From Streptacidiphilus sp. ASG 303 (GTDB lineage: Bacteria; Actinomycetota; Actinomycetes; Streptomycetales; Streptomycetaceae), in assembly GCF_020991365.1 (NCBI RefSeq), contig NZ_JAJLRA010000017.1, positions 1-64,000 of the forward strand: a stretch of 64,000 nucleotides of DNA. The letters run 5' to 3'. The notes under the pieces were generated by a model. It was not told the origin of the DNA. It did not search any database and saw only the letters and a list, made by a program, of their open reading frames with translations. Below, one piece after another: positions 8,738-19,765 of this stretch (position 1 is its first letter; every line of letters begins with the position of its first letter). The position numbers were made by a program, and so were the translations under genes.

Positions 8738-10168
8738 TCACTCGCTCCAGGGGCGCGGGCCGGCCTGCGGCTCGGACAGGGACGGAACAGGCGGGGCGGA
8801 GACGGACGGGAGGGACGGGGGCAGGGCGGCCCGCTCCTCCGTCGGCTCCCGGTGCGGGGGCCGGACGGCACCGCCGCGGAACGGCGCTGCGGGGAACGGC
8901 GTTGCGGAGTCCGGGGCCAGCGGACGGTCCTCACGCGGGGAGCCCACCACGGTCGCCGCGACCGCCGCGCCCGGTGAGAGGACGATGACGGTCTCCTCCG
9001 GGTCGGGGACCGGCACCAGGGGCCGCCCCTGAGCGTCGCGGCTGCGTACGGCCCCTGCCGGCCAGGCGGAGGCGGAACCCTGCCCGGCGGCGGTGGCGGC
9101 GGCAACGGGAACGGCGATGGCGGGAACGGCGGCGGCAACGGGAGCGGCAACGGGAGCGGGAGGGGAGCCCGCGGCGACAGGGCCCGCGGCGGCGACGGCG
9201 GCCCCCGGGGCGGACGCGACGGGGAGCTTCACGGCGGAGGAGCGCGTGGCACCGGCGCGGACGGTGCCGGGAAGACCGCCGGGGACGGCCTGGCGCACGC
9301 GGCGCGGGGAGACCCGGTCCGCGAGTTCGTGCAGCAGGACACCGTTGCGGTAGGCGATCTCGCCGATCTCGGTACGGCCCATGCCGGCCACGGCGATGGC
9401 GGTGCCGCTCTCCGGCCGCACCTCGGCGCCGCGGGCCAGCAGCAGGTCGGCGAGCCGTCCGACCTGCGGACCGCGGACGGTGACCTCCCTGCGGACCCGG
9501 GTGTCCACGAAGTCGCACACGGACTGGTCGGCCACCTGCCGGCCGCCGTCCAGGGTCACCACCCGGTCGGCGGCCAGGGCGGCCTCCTCGGGATCGCGGC
9601 AGGTGAGCAGGACGGTGCCCCCGGACGCGGCGAAGGCGCGCAGGAAGGCGTGGTACCAGGCCGCGTTGCGCTCCGACAGGCCGTCGGTGGGCGCGTCCAG
9701 GAGCAGCACGAAGGGGTCGCCGAGCAGGGCGGCGGCGAGGGAGAGCAGGCGCCCCGTCGCCGGGGAGAAGGTCCGCAGGCGGTGGTCGGCCACCGGGCCG
9801 AGCCGGGTCTGCTCCAGCAGCAGGTCGGCGCGCGCGCCGGATACGCCCAGCGCGGCCGCCAGCATCCTGAGGTGGCCGCGCGCGGTGCGGCCGGGGGCGC
9901 CGGAGTGGCCGGTCCCCGGACGTGCCTGCAGCACCACGCCGACCTCGCGCTCGGGACGGCGCAGGGCCCGGTACGGGCGCCCGCCGAACAGGGCCGCGCC
10001 CCGGCCGCGTTCGAGGCCCAGCATCAGCCGGACGGCGGTGGACTTGCCGGAGCCGCCGGGTCCGAGCAGGGCGGTGACCGTGCCGGGACGGGCGTCGAGG
10101 GTGAGGTCGAGCAGGGCGGGGGCGCGGCCGCGCCGATAGGTCTTGGTCAGCCCGGTGGCGTGGATCAT
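8738..10168 (-). CDS. Degenerate ABC transporter ATP-binding protein with long C-terminal tail
   Basis: The protein has 476 residues. The N-terminal half (about 1-220) is an ABC ATPase fold with an intact Walker A (GPGGSGKS, near residue 35). The signature LSGGQ is not recognisable: the corresponding stretch reads FSPATGR near residue 133. Walker B reads LLLDAPTDG, with Ala in place of the catalytic Glu, and the H-loop position reads LLTCRDP with no His. The last 200 residues are Ala/Pro/Val-rich, low complexity and probably disordered. The ATG start at 10168 follows GGGAG. It heads an operon with the permease at 8014. It may be a regulatory or non-hydrolysing subunit, or a decaying gene. Confidence 0.8.
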   Translation of the reverse strand: MIHATGLTKTYRRGRAPALLDLTLDARPGTVTALLGPGGSGKSTAVRLMLGLERGRGAALFGGRPYRALRRPEREVGVVLQARPGTGHSGAPGRTARGHLRMLAAALGVSGARADLLLEQTRLGPVADHRLRTFSPATGRLLSLAAALLGDPFVLLLDAPTDGLSERNAAWYHAFLRAFAASGGTVLLTCRDPEEAALAADRVVTLDGGRQVADQSVCDFVDTRVRREVTVRGPQVGRLADLLLARGAEVRPESGTAIAVAGMGRTEIGEIAYRNGVLLHELADRVSPRRVRQAVPGGLPGTVRAGATRSSAVKLPVASAPGAAVAAAGPVAAGSPPAPVAAPVAAAVPAIAVPVAAATAAGQGSASAWPAGAVRSRDAQGRPLVPVPDPEETVIVLSPGAAVAATVVGSPREDRPLAPDSATPFPAAPFRGGAVRPPHREPTEERAALPPSLPSVSAPPVPSLSEPQAGPRPWSE

Positions 10169-10359
10169 CGGTGGCTCCCACTCGTGCGCCCGGGACCCGC
10201 CACCGCTCCGCCGGGCGGCTCCGCGGCGGCCTCGGGGGGCCCGGGTCAGCACGATAGAACGGGCCGCGTGCCATTCCGGGCATTGCCGGGGCGCCGCCGG
10301 GCACCCGGCGGCCGGGCCCACCCGATCGGGCGACGCCGGGGTACGGGTGACCGGTTCGC

Positions 10360-11157
10360 CTAGGCTTCCGGGCGCAGCATCGGGGGGTTGAGCACGGTGG
10401 CCCCGCCCGCTCTGAACAGCTGGGCCGGGCGACCTCCCTGACGGGTCGTCGTCCCGCCGGACGGCACCAGGAAGCCGGGGGTCCCGGTGACCTTGCGGTG
10501 GAAGTTGCGCGGATCGAGCGCCACGCCCCAGACCGACTCGTACACCCGGCGCAGCTCGCCGACGGTGAACTCCGAGGGGCAGAAGGCGGTTGCCAGCGAG
10601 GAGTACTCGATCTTCGACCGGGCGCGCTCGACCCCGTCGGCGAGGATCGCGGCGTGGTCGAAGGCCAGCGGCACGCCGCCTTCCGCACCGTTGCCGAGCA
10701 GTTCGCCCACCGGGGCCCAGCGGGCGCTGCGGGCGTCGCCCCCGGGACGGGGGGCGGGCAGGTCCGGGGCGAGGGCGAGGTGGGCCACGCTCACCACCCG
10801 CATCCGCGGATCGCGCTGCGGGTGCCCGTACGTGGCGAGCTGCTCCAGGTGGGCGCCGGCGCCCTGGGCGTGGCCGCCCCGTGCACGCTCGCCCCGCACG
10901 AGGTCGGCGGGGGCTTCGGCCTGGGTGTGGTTGGCCTGGGCCCGCAGTCCCGTCTCCTCGGCCAGCTCCCGGGCCGCGGCCTCGCCGAGCCCCTCGTCGG
11001 GCCGCACGAACCCGCCGGGCAGCGCCCAGTAGCCCTGGAAGGGCGGCTCCCCCCGGCGGACCACGAGCGCGCACAGGGCGTGCTCGCGCACGGTGAGCAC
11101 CACGAGGTCGACCGTGACGGCGAACGGGGGGAAGGCCGACGGATCGTAACGCGACAT
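10360..11157 (-). CDS. Nudix-domain transcriptional regulator, NrtR-like
   Basis: The protein has 265 residues. The N-terminal Nudix domain has a complete box: GFVRPDE, seven residues, then REL-AEETGL. The C-terminal 80 residues ([26 protein letters not shown]) match the winged helix of NrtR-type regulators. NrtR proteins bind ADP-ribose-like ligands and control NAD or sugar metabolism. The complete Nudix box means that hydrolysis cannot be excluded, although many NrtR proteins have lost it. An insert of about 30 residues ([15 protein letters not shown] region) precedes the helix domain. The gene is divergent from the iminopeptidase gene and a candidate operator lies between them. Confidence 0.85.
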   Translation of the reverse strand: MSRYDPSAFPPFAVTVDLVVLTVREHALCALVVRRGEPPFQGYWALPGGFVRPDEGLGEAAARELAEETGLRAQANHTQAEAPADLVRGERARGGHAQGAGAHLEQLATYGHPQRDPRMRVVSVAHLALAPDLPAPRPGGDARSARWAPVGELLGNGAEGGVPLAFDHAAILADGVERARSKIEYSSLATAFCPSEFTVGELRRVYESVWGVALDPRNFHRKVTGTPGFLVPSGGTTTRQGGRPAQLFRAGGATVLNPPMLRPEA

Positions 11158-11171
11158 GGGGCCGATCCTAG

Positions 11172-11186
11172 TCGTCTCCCTGACGA
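11172..11186. promoter_or_regulatory. Inverted repeat between Nudix regulator and iminopeptidase genes
   Basis: TCGTC-N5-GACGA is a perfect 5-base inverted repeat 15 bases upstream of the Nudix regulator start, in an AT-richer patch (GACGATAAACAG). It is a candidate operator for the NrtR-like protein. Confidence 0.35.
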
Positions 11187-11291
11187 TAAACAGCGGAACG
11201 GGGTCGGGACGGGGCGCGGCCCGCGGCGGCGGCCCCGGAAGGTACGGTGCCCGGGCACGACAGCCACCAGTGCGTTCCAGGGAGTTCCTTC

Positions 11292-12602
11292 ATGTCCGTC
11301 CTCCGTCTGCCGGGGATCGTCTCGACCGACCACGTCGTCCAGGTCCCCCTGGACCACGCCGACCCGGCCGGCGAGCGGATCGAGGTCTACGCGCGGGAGG
11401 TGGTGGCTGCGGGCCGGGAACGCGAGGACCTGCCGTGGCTGCTCTTCCTGCAGGGCGGTCCGGGGAACAAGGCCGCCAGGCCGCTGGGGCGGGACGGCTG
11501 GCTGGGGCGCGCCCTGGAGGACTACCGGGTGCTGCTGCTCGACCAGCGGGGGACGGGCCGCTCCACGCCGGCCGACCGCCGGACGCTCCCGCTGCGGGGC
11601 GGCCCGGCGGAGCAGGCGCGGTACCTGGCGCACTTCCGGGCGGACGCCATCGTGCGCGACGCGGAGGCCGTCCGCAGGCGGCTGCTGGGCGAGGAGGGCC
11701 GGTGGAGCCTGCTGGGGCAGAGCTTCGGGGGCTTCTGCACCCTGACCTACCTGTCCCTGGCGCCGGAGGGCCTGCGGGAGGCGTTCGTCACGGGCGGCCT
11801 GGCGGGCCTGCGGACCGGCGCGGAGGCGGTGTACCGGGCGGCCTATCCGCGAGTGGCGGAGAAGAACCGCGAGCACTACGCGCGCCACCCGCAGGACGCG
11901 GAGGAGGTGCGTCGGATCGCCGGACACCTGCGGTCCCGTCCGGTGCGGCTGCCGGACGGCGGCCTGCTGACCGCGGAGGCGTTCCAGTCCCTGGGCATGC
12001 TGCTGGGCACCGGGAGCGGCTCCCACGTCCTGCACTACCTCCTGGAGGAGGCCTGGGTGGGCGGGGCCGGCGGCCCCGAGCTGTCGGACACCTTCCTGGC
12101 GGGCGTACAGGCGCACCTCTCCTTCGCGGGCAACCCGCTCTACGCGGTGCTGCACGAGTCGATCTACGGGCAGCGCTCGGTCGACCCCTCGGGGACCCGC
12201 TGGGCGGCGCAGCGGGTGCGCGGGGAGTTCCCGGCGTTCGAGGTGGACGGGGCGCTGGCGGGGGACGGCCCGGTGCTGTTCACCGGCGAGATGATCTACC
12301 CCTGGATGTTCGACACGGACCCGGCGCTGCTGCCCCTGAAGGAGGCGGCCGAACTGATCGCCGAACGGGAGGACTGGCCCGACCTCTACGACCCGGCGCG
12401 GCTGGCCGCCAACGAGGTGCCGGTGACGGCCGCCGTCTACCACGCCGACATGTACGTGGACACCGCGCACTCGCTGGAGACGGCTCGGAGCGTACGCGGT
12501 CTGCGCACGTGGGTCACCGACGAATGGGAGCACGACGGCCTGCGGGTGAGCGACGGCCGGGTGCTGGACCGGCTGATCCGGATGGGGCGCGGCGAGGTGT
12601 GA
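11292..12602 (+). CDS. Alpha/beta hydrolase, proline iminopeptidase (S33 family)
   Basis: This 436-residue protein would remove N-terminal proline from peptides in the cytoplasm. The oxyanion-hole motif QGGPGNK lies near residue 54, followed by LLLDQRGTGRS, the nucleophile elbow GQSFGG with Ser near 143, and a C-terminal His near 413 in EWEHDG. A helical cap (about 180-330) lies between, as in the tricorn-associated F1/PepIP group. No signal peptide is present. The ATG at 11292 is preceded by AGGGAG; a longer frame begins upstream without a ribosome site. It is transcribed away from the Nudix regulator, which may control it. Confidence 0.9.
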   Translation: MSVLRLPGIVSTDHVVQVPLDHADPAGERIEVYAREVVAAGREREDLPWLLFLQGGPGNKAARPLGRDGWLGRALEDYRVLLLDQRGTGRSTPADRRTLPLRGGPAEQARYLAHFRADAIVRDAEAVRRRLLGEEGRWSLLGQSFGGFCTLTYLSLAPEGLREAFVTGGLAGLRTGAEAVYRAAYPRVAEKNREHYARHPQDAEEVRRIAGHLRSRPVRLPDGGLLTAEAFQSLGMLLGTGSGSHVLHYLLEEAWVGGAGGPELSDTFLAGVQAHLSFAGNPLYAVLHESIYGQRSVDPSGTRWAAQRVRGEFPAFEVDGALAGDGPVLFTGEMIYPWMFDTDPALLPLKEAAELIAEREDWPDLYDPARLAANEVPVTAAVYHADMYVDTAHSLETARSVRGLRTWVTDEWEHDGLRVSDGRVLDRLIRMGRGEV

Positions 12603-12674
12603 GCGGGGGCGGACGGGCCCGCCGGCGGGGGCGGCCGAGCGGCGGGCGGACCGGCGGCGGTGCGGGACGGGAGG

Positions 12675-14030
12675 TCACACGGCCCCCGCTGCCGGACGGC
12701 CGGGCCGGCCCCGCCCGGCCGAGCCGCCCGGACCGCTCCGACCGTCCCGGCGTGCCAGCCGCCGGGCCCGCTCCCTGCGGACGGTCGCCAGCAGCCGGTC
12801 GGGCCGCAGGCCTCCGTTGAGGGAGTCGTAGAGGAGCTGGGCGAGGGTGTAGTCCGGGTCCGCGTCCAGCGCCCGGGCGAGGGCCACCCTGGTGGTGGCG
12901 GTGTCCCCGGCCAGCCACGCCGTCCAGGCCAGCAGGGTCAGCGGAGCCGCCGCGTGGTCCTGGAAGGGCGCGACGCACCTGCGTGCCAGGAACAGCCACA
13001 GCCGCCGGGCGGCCGCCAGGTCGGTCGGCTCGGCGAACTCGGCCGCCCGGTCACGGGTCCGCTTGTCCTGCAGCCCGAGGACGAGCCGCACGGCCTCCTC
13101 GTCGTCGAGACGGTCGGCGCCGGCGCGGAAGCGCTCCATGGCGGCGTCGAGGAGCGCCCCGGTCCGCTCCCCGACCTGCCGGGCCCCGCCGGGGCGGCCG
13201 ACCTCGGCGGCCAGGACGGGGGCGACCCGGGCGAAGGCCTCCGCCAGCTCCTGCGCCTCGGGGGGACCGACGGGTTCCATGGCGGCGCGGAGCTCCCGGC
13301 GGCTTCCCCGGACGGTGAGCCCGGCGTAGGTGGCGGCGGCCGCGACCGGACCGGCGTCGCCCGCGGCGCGGACGGGGGTGCCGTCCGGGTCGCAGCACCC
13401 CGGCCGGCGGCACGCGTAGGACCACCAGCGGCCGTCCGAGACGCAGAGGGCTTCCTTGACGTCGAGGCCCAGGCCGCGGAAGGCGGTGTCGAGCAGCTCG
13501 GCCAGCGGCCGGAGGCCGTCCGCGACCGCGCGTCCGTCCCGGCCCGGGCCGGGGTCCCGGACGAGGTACAGCACCACGCCCCGGGGCCTGCGGTCGTGTG
13601 CCTCGGACAGCCGGACCAGGAGGCGGGCCGTGTCGGCCGCGACCCGCTCCCAGTCCGGCCGGCGGGGGATGTCGACCCGCACGGTTCCGCCCTGGCGCAG
13701 CCCGGGGCCCTGGAGGCCCAGGGCGACGATGCTGTCGTCGGGGTGGAAGCCGAGCAGGTAGGGGAGCATCTCGGCCATGTCGGCGGGGCCGCGCATCCTC
13801 ACCACGGGCTGCCCGGCGGAAGGGCCCGGCGGTCGCGGGCCCGCACCTGGCAGGCCGCCCGCGCTCCCGGAGGGGGTGCCGGGGCTGCCGGCGGCGCCGG
13901 TGCCGGCGTCGCGGTCGGTGCCGGTGTTCCGCGCGGTGTCGCGGTCGGTGCCGGTGCCGGTGTCGGCACCGATGTCGGTGTCGCGGTCGGTGTTCCTGCT
14001 GGTGTTCTCGTCTGCGCTCATGGCGAGCAC
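12675..14030 (-). CDS. DUF4192 family protein
   Basis: The protein has 451 residues. The first 70 residues are low complexity: repeats of TDRDTD and TGTG-like units encoded by a GT/CG-rich tandem DNA repeat at about 13900-14010. The DUF4192 domain follows (about 75-430; start MRGPADMAEMLPYLLGFHPDDSIVAL). DUF4192 is widespread in actinobacteria; its function is unknown. The start is either GTG 14030 or ATG 14021 and the sequence does not decide between them. It is divergent from the RecQ-like gene, with DnaA-box-like 9-mers between. Confidence 0.85.
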   Translation of the reverse strand: MLAMSADENTSRNTDRDTDIGADTGTGTDRDTARNTGTDRDAGTGAAGSPGTPSGSAGGLPGAGPRPPGPSAGQPVVRMRGPADMAEMLPYLLGFHPDDSIVALGLQGPGLRQGGTVRVDIPRRPDWERVAADTARLLVRLSEAHDRRPRGVVLYLVRDPGPGRDGRAVADGLRPLAELLDTAFRGLGLDVKEALCVSDGRWWSYACRRPGCCDPDGTPVRAAGDAGPVAAAATYAGLTVRGSRRELRAAMEPVGPPEAQELAEAFARVAPVLAAEVGRPGGARQVGERTGALLDAAMERFRAGADRLDDEEAVRLVLGLQDKRTRDRAAEFAEPTDLAAARRLWLFLARRCVAPFQDHAAAPLTLLAWTAWLAGDTATTRVALARALDADPDYTLAQLLYDSLNGGLRPDRLLATVRRERARRLARRDGRSGPGGSAGRGRPGRPAAGAV

Positions 14031-14073
14031 TGTGCCGGGAGTCCTGCGCCACCGCCGGGGTGGCCGTCGCGCC

Positions 14074-14184
14074 TGTGGACGACACGCGCCGTGTGGATAA
14101 CCGTGTCACCCGTACGGATGAGGCACGCGGGCCCGGTCCGGCGCGCCGGTCCGGTGGCGGCCGCCGTGGGGCCGGTTGTGCACA
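14074..14184 (+). promoter_or_regulatory. Cluster of DnaA-box-like 9-mers
   Basis: TGTGGACGA (14074-14082) and TGTGGATAA (14092-14100) are complements of TCGTCCACA and TTATCCACA, both within the Streptomyces DnaA-box consensus. They lie in the same orientation 18 bases apart. TTGTGCACA at 14176-14184 differs by one base. All are in the promoter gap of the DUF4192 and recQ-like genes. Confidence 0.4.
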
Positions 14185-14235
14185 GGTCCGGGGCGGCATT
14201 GGCCGGATGTCGGCGGGGCGGGGTTGTATGGGGGC

Positions 14236-16494
<2,259 letters not shown>

Positions 16495-16715
16495 CCGGGC
16501 GCCGAAGGACGGCCCCGGTCGGCATGATCTCCCCGTGCGATGTGGAATATATCCGGCAGAGCATGGGGTAACGGGCAGCGTTCGTCATTTCATCATTGCC
16601 GCTCGTGCCGGTGGGACGTGACAATTGGGGAGCGTCCCCCGACTCCGGCCCCTCGGGCCCGGCTTCCGGCGTGCGCGCACACCCGCACACCGCGAGAGCA
16701 TGCGGAAGGAGGAAC

Positions 16716-17372
16716 GTGATCGACGGCATAGGCCGCGGCCTCACGCCCTCCACCATGAGCCGCACGCTCGACCTGGAGGCGTGGTCCGCCCTGGGTGCAC
16801 CGCTCCTGCGGGACCCCCGCGCCTTCGTCGCCGATCTCCACCAGCGCCACCTGCCCCCTCCGGGGACGGTCGTGGTGGGAGTCCTGGACGCGTTGCACCG
16901 GCTGGTCGGCTCGGCGTCGTTCACGCCCAGGCCCAGCAGCGGCGACGGCTGGCAGCACCGCAACGCGCTCCTCGCCCACCTGCGGCGCATCGTGCCGCAC
17001 GACCTCCGCCGGACCGCTCCCTCGCGGACCGCGGTGCTGCTGCTGTGCCGCGAGGGCGACGGGGGCTGGACCCCCCAGGACGGCGCCTGGATGTGGGGGC
17101 TGCGCGACGCCGCCGGACTGCACGGCCTGCGGTGCGGCTCCGTCATCACCCTGACCCGGCAGGGTTGGCAGGTCCTCGGCGACGGCCGCCGCGGCCGCAC
17201 CCCGCACGCCGGATCATGGGCCTACGGGGGGCCGCCCGCCGTCGCGGGGCTGACGGTGCACGACGGGCTCGCCGGGTACGACGGGCCGGTGCCGGACGGG
17301 CTCACGGGACACGACGGTCCGGAGTGGGCCCACGGCCCCGCAGGGCCGGTGCGCCGTACCGCGGCCCGCTGA
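16716..17372 (+). CDS. Conserved hypothetical protein
   Basis: This is a 218-residue cytoplasmic protein. The central part (about 15-150) is well structured: it has hydrophobic strands VVVGVLD and TAVLLLCREGDGGW, and a closing IT-LTRQGW motif. The C-terminal 60 residues contain Gly/His/Asp-rich near-repeats (DGLAGYDGPVPDGLTGHDGP). The strong AAGGAGG six bases before the GTG at 16716 supports this start rather than the internal Met at 16755. I recognise no domain. It is convergent with the next gene and shares its terminator hairpin. The upstream spacer is AT-richer (GGAATATATCC near 16545) and probably holds the promoter. Confidence 0.75.
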   Translation: MIDGIGRGLTPSTMSRTLDLEAWSALGAPLLRDPRAFVADLHQRHLPPPGTVVVGVLDALHRLVGSASFTPRPSSGDGWQHRNALLAHLRRIVPHDLRRTAPSRTAVLLLCREGDGGWTPQDGAWMWGLRDAAGLHGLRCGSVITLTRQGWQVLGDGRRGRTPHAGSWAYGGPPAVAGLTVHDGLAGYDGPVPDGLTGHDGPEWAHGPAGPVRRTAAR

Positions 17373-17510
17373 ACCCGGCCGCAGGCCGCCCTGCCGGGCC
17401 CGCACCCGGGCGGGCAGGCGATCGGTACGCGGCCGGCGCGTGGCCGGACGCAGGACCAGAGGGACGGGAGACGGGCGGACGGGGAACGGCGCGGGCCGGA
17501 GAACACCGCC

Positions 17511-17545
17511 GCGGGGGCCCGGCCGCGGTACGGCCGGGCCCCCGC
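17511..17545. terminator. Bidirectional terminator hairpin
   Basis: Perfect 15-base arms (17511-17525 and 17531-17545) with a CGGTA loop lie between two convergent genes. The next bases, CGCTCCGAAGCGCG, form a second small stem. Confidence 0.75.
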
Positions 17546-17567
17546 GCTCCGAAGCGCGGTACGGCCC

Positions 17568-18236
17568 TCAGGCGTGGGCGGGCTGCCGCACGCCGTCCAC
17601 GAGGGCGCGCAGCTGAACGGTGTCGCCGCAGGCCACGACCAGCGACCGGGCCCTGCCCAGGGCGCCGGACAGCACCTTCGCGGTCTGCTCGGGCGCGCCG
17701 TTGGCGGCGATCACCACGACCTCGCGGCGGGCCTGGCGGGCGGCACGGGCCTCGGCGTAGAAGACGTCGCCGCCCTCCTCCAGCTGGGCCCAGTAGCGGT
17801 CCTCGCCGAAGGACACCTCGTGCTGCTGCCAGGGGTGGGCCTCGCCGGTGGTGAGGACCAGGATGTCGCCGGGGGCCCGGCCGGCCTCCAGCAGGCGGTC
17901 CACCGCCTCGTCGGCACACTCCAGGGCGGTCTGCGCGGTGGCCTGCACCAGCTCGACCTCCGGGGCGGAGGGTGCCGCGGGGCGCCGTGCGGCGGGGCCG
18001 GGCTTGGGGATGCGGGTGTTCCGCGGGCCCGGCCGGTCGCCGCGCGGTGGCGCGGGGCGGGGCGGGGCCGGTCGGGGAACCGGCGCGGGGGCCGGTGCCG
18101 TGCTGGCGGGGGACGCCGGAGCGGCGGTGGCCGCTGCGGGCGTACGGGGGGCTACTGCGTCCGACTCGCGGGGGAAGGGAACGCCGGGGCCCGGGATGCT
18201 CTCGTGAATCTCCGGCTCCTCGGGGAAGACAGGCAT
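17568..18236 (-). CDS. Hypothetical protein resembling the C-terminus of an SF1 helicase
   Basis: This is a 222-residue protein. The first 85 residues are Pro/Ala-rich and probably disordered. The remaining 135 residues resemble the end of a UvrD/Rep-type superfamily 1 helicase: a motif V-like GDVFYAEARAARQARREVVV and a motif VI-like LGRARSLVVACGD, in the right order and spacing. No Walker A, no motif II and no N-terminal helicase domain are present. It may be a stand-alone adaptor fold or a relic of a helicase. The ATG start at 18236 has no strong ribosome site. It lies downstream of rnhB on the same strand, 113 bases away. Confidence 0.7.
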   Translation of the reverse strand: MPVFPEEPEIHESIPGPGVPFPRESDAVAPRTPAAATAAPASPASTAPAPAPVPRPAPPRPAPPRGDRPGPRNTRIPKPGPAARRPAAPSAPEVELVQATAQTALECADEAVDRLLEAGRAPGDILVLTTGEAHPWQQHEVSFGEDRYWAQLEEGGDVFYAEARAARQARREVVVIAANGAPEQTAKVLSGALGRARSLVVACGDTVQLRALVDGVRQPAHA

Positions 18237-18275
18237 ACCGGGATGTCTATCAAATGCAGGTGCGGCGCGCAGCAG

Positions 18276-18294
18276 GGCCCCTCCTGTCGGGGCC
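18276..18294 (-). terminator. Short hairpin after rnhB
   Basis: GGCCCC-N7-GGGGCC lies 55 bases after the rnhB stop and before the next gene on the same strand. It has no T run. Confidence 0.4.
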
Positions 18295-18348
18295 GCGGGA
18301 GCAGGTGGTAAGGCGGCGGGGCATGCCCCCCGAATATCCGACGGGACG

Positions 18349-19032
18349 TCAGATGTCGAGCGCCAACTGCCCCTCGTCCCGGGCGGGCGTCCGGACCTTC
18401 TTCAGGTGGCGCCAGGCGGGCAGGGCGTCCAGGTAGGACCAGGACAGTCGGTGCCACGGACTGGGCCCGTGCTCGGCGAGGGCGGCCCGGTGCACCGGGG
18501 AGGGGTAGCCCGCGTTGTCGGCGAAGCCGTACACGGGGAGGTCCGCGCCGAGTTCCGCCATCGCGGCGTCGCGGTGGACCTTGGCGAGCACGGAGGCCGC
18601 AGCCACGGAGACGCACTTCTGGTCGCCCTTGACCACGGTGCGGACCTTCCACGGTCCGCCCAGGTAGTCGTGGCTCCCGTCCAGGATCACGGCGTCGGGA
18701 CGGACCGGCAGCCCCTCGAGGGCGCGCACCGCGGCCAGCCGCAGCGCCGCGGTCATGCCGAGCGCGTCGCACTCCTCGGCGGAGGCGTGCCCGAGCGCGT
18801 GGGCGGTGACCCACCCGGCCAGCACGCCCGACAGCTCGGTGCGGCGGCGCGGGGTGAGCAGCTTGGAGTCGGTCAGCCCCTCCGGCGGGCGGCGCAGGCC
18901 GGTGACGGCGGCGCACACCGTGACGGGGCCGGCCCAGGCGCCTCGGCCCACCTCGTCGACGCCCGCCACCACGGCGGCGCCTGCGCGGCGGAGCGAGCGC
19001 TCCACGCTGTGGGTCGGGGGTTCGTACGGCAC
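18349..19032 (-). CDS. rnhB: Ribonuclease HII
   Basis: RNase HII removes ribonucleotides from DNA and RNA from RNA-DNA hybrids. The protein has 227 residues, which is normal for the family. The N-terminal motif [13 protein letters not shown] carries the catalytic Asp and Glu near residues 26-27; the later Asp positions lie in ILDGSHDYL and in the DNAGYPS region. [21 protein letters not shown] is the typical central helix. The ATG start is at 19032. It may be transcribed with the gene that follows at 18236. Confidence 0.93.
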   Translation of the reverse strand: MPYEPPTHSVERSLRRAGAAVVAGVDEVGRGAWAGPVTVCAAVTGLRRPPEGLTDSKLLTPRRRTELSGVLAGWVTAHALGHASAEECDALGMTAALRLAAVRALEGLPVRPDAVILDGSHDYLGGPWKVRTVVKGDQKCVSVAAASVLAKVHRDAAMAELGADLPVYGFADNAGYPSPVHRAALAEHGPSPWHRLSWSYLDALPAWRHLKKVRTPARDEGQLALDI

Positions 19033-19111
19033 CCGCCCAGACTAGCGCGGGCCCCGGGGGCCGCCGTGGCGTCCCCGTCCGCCGGACCGCGCCTTCCGGG
19101 CGCCCGCGGGC

Positions 19112-19747
19112 TCAGGGGAGGGGGCGGACCATCGGCAGCAGCACCTGGTCCACCACCTGGTCCGCGAAGTCCTCGGGCAGCGAGCCGCCGTGCAGCTTGG
19201 CGCGGTAGAGCAGCAGGGCGGGGGCGACGTCGGCGACCAGCGGCACGGCGGCGCCGGGGCGCACGTCGCCGCGGGCCTCGCCGCGCCGCAGGATCTCCAG
19301 CACGGCCCGTTTGGCGGGCTCGACCACCCGCTTCATGGTGAAGGCGGCGAAGACCTGCGCCCGCTCGTGCTCCAGTTCGGCCATGAGGACGCGCACGGCA
19401 CAGCCGCCCGGCGACTGGACGGTGGCGCACATCCGGCGCATCAGGTCGCGGAGCTCCTCGCGGACCGACCCCCGGTCGGGGATGTCAGTGGCGGGTGGCA
19501 GGCTCGAGTCCAACGCGTCGAGGACGAGGTCCTGCTTCGACGCCCAGCGGCGGTACAGCGCTGCCTTGCCGGTCTGCGCCGCACCCGCCACGCCCTCCAT
19601 CGTCAACCGCGCGAACCCGCCGGAGGTCAGCTGGTCCAGGGTCGCCTCGAAGATCGCGCGCTCCAGCGCCTTGCCGCGGCGCCGCACCGGTGCGGCCACG
19701 GGGTCGCGGGGGGCCGCCGCCTTCGAGTGGTCGGGTGAAGAGGTCAT
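19112..19747 (-). CDS. TetR-family transcriptional repressor
   Basis: This is a 211-residue protein. The N-terminal helix-turn-helix is clear (residues about 28-75: ILEATLDQLTSGGFARLTMEGVAGAAQTGKAALYRRWASK-type sequence). The C-terminal 130 residues form the usual ligand-binding helical domain. The gene is divergent from the MFS efflux gene, and the gap between them has three palindromes. By family rule it represses the transporter and itself until a transported drug binds. The start is ATG at 19747. Confidence 0.9.
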   Translation of the reverse strand: MTSSPDHSKAAAPRDPVAAPVRRRGKALERAIFEATLDQLTSGGFARLTMEGVAGAAQTGKAALYRRWASKQDLVLDALDSSLPPATDIPDRGSVREELRDLMRRMCATVQSPGGCAVRVLMAELEHERAQVFAAFTMKRVVEPAKRAVLEILRRGEARGDVRPGAAVPLVADVAPALLLYRAKLHGGSLPEDFADQVVDQVLLPMVRPLP

Positions 19748-19765
19748 CCGCCGATTCTCCGTCAG

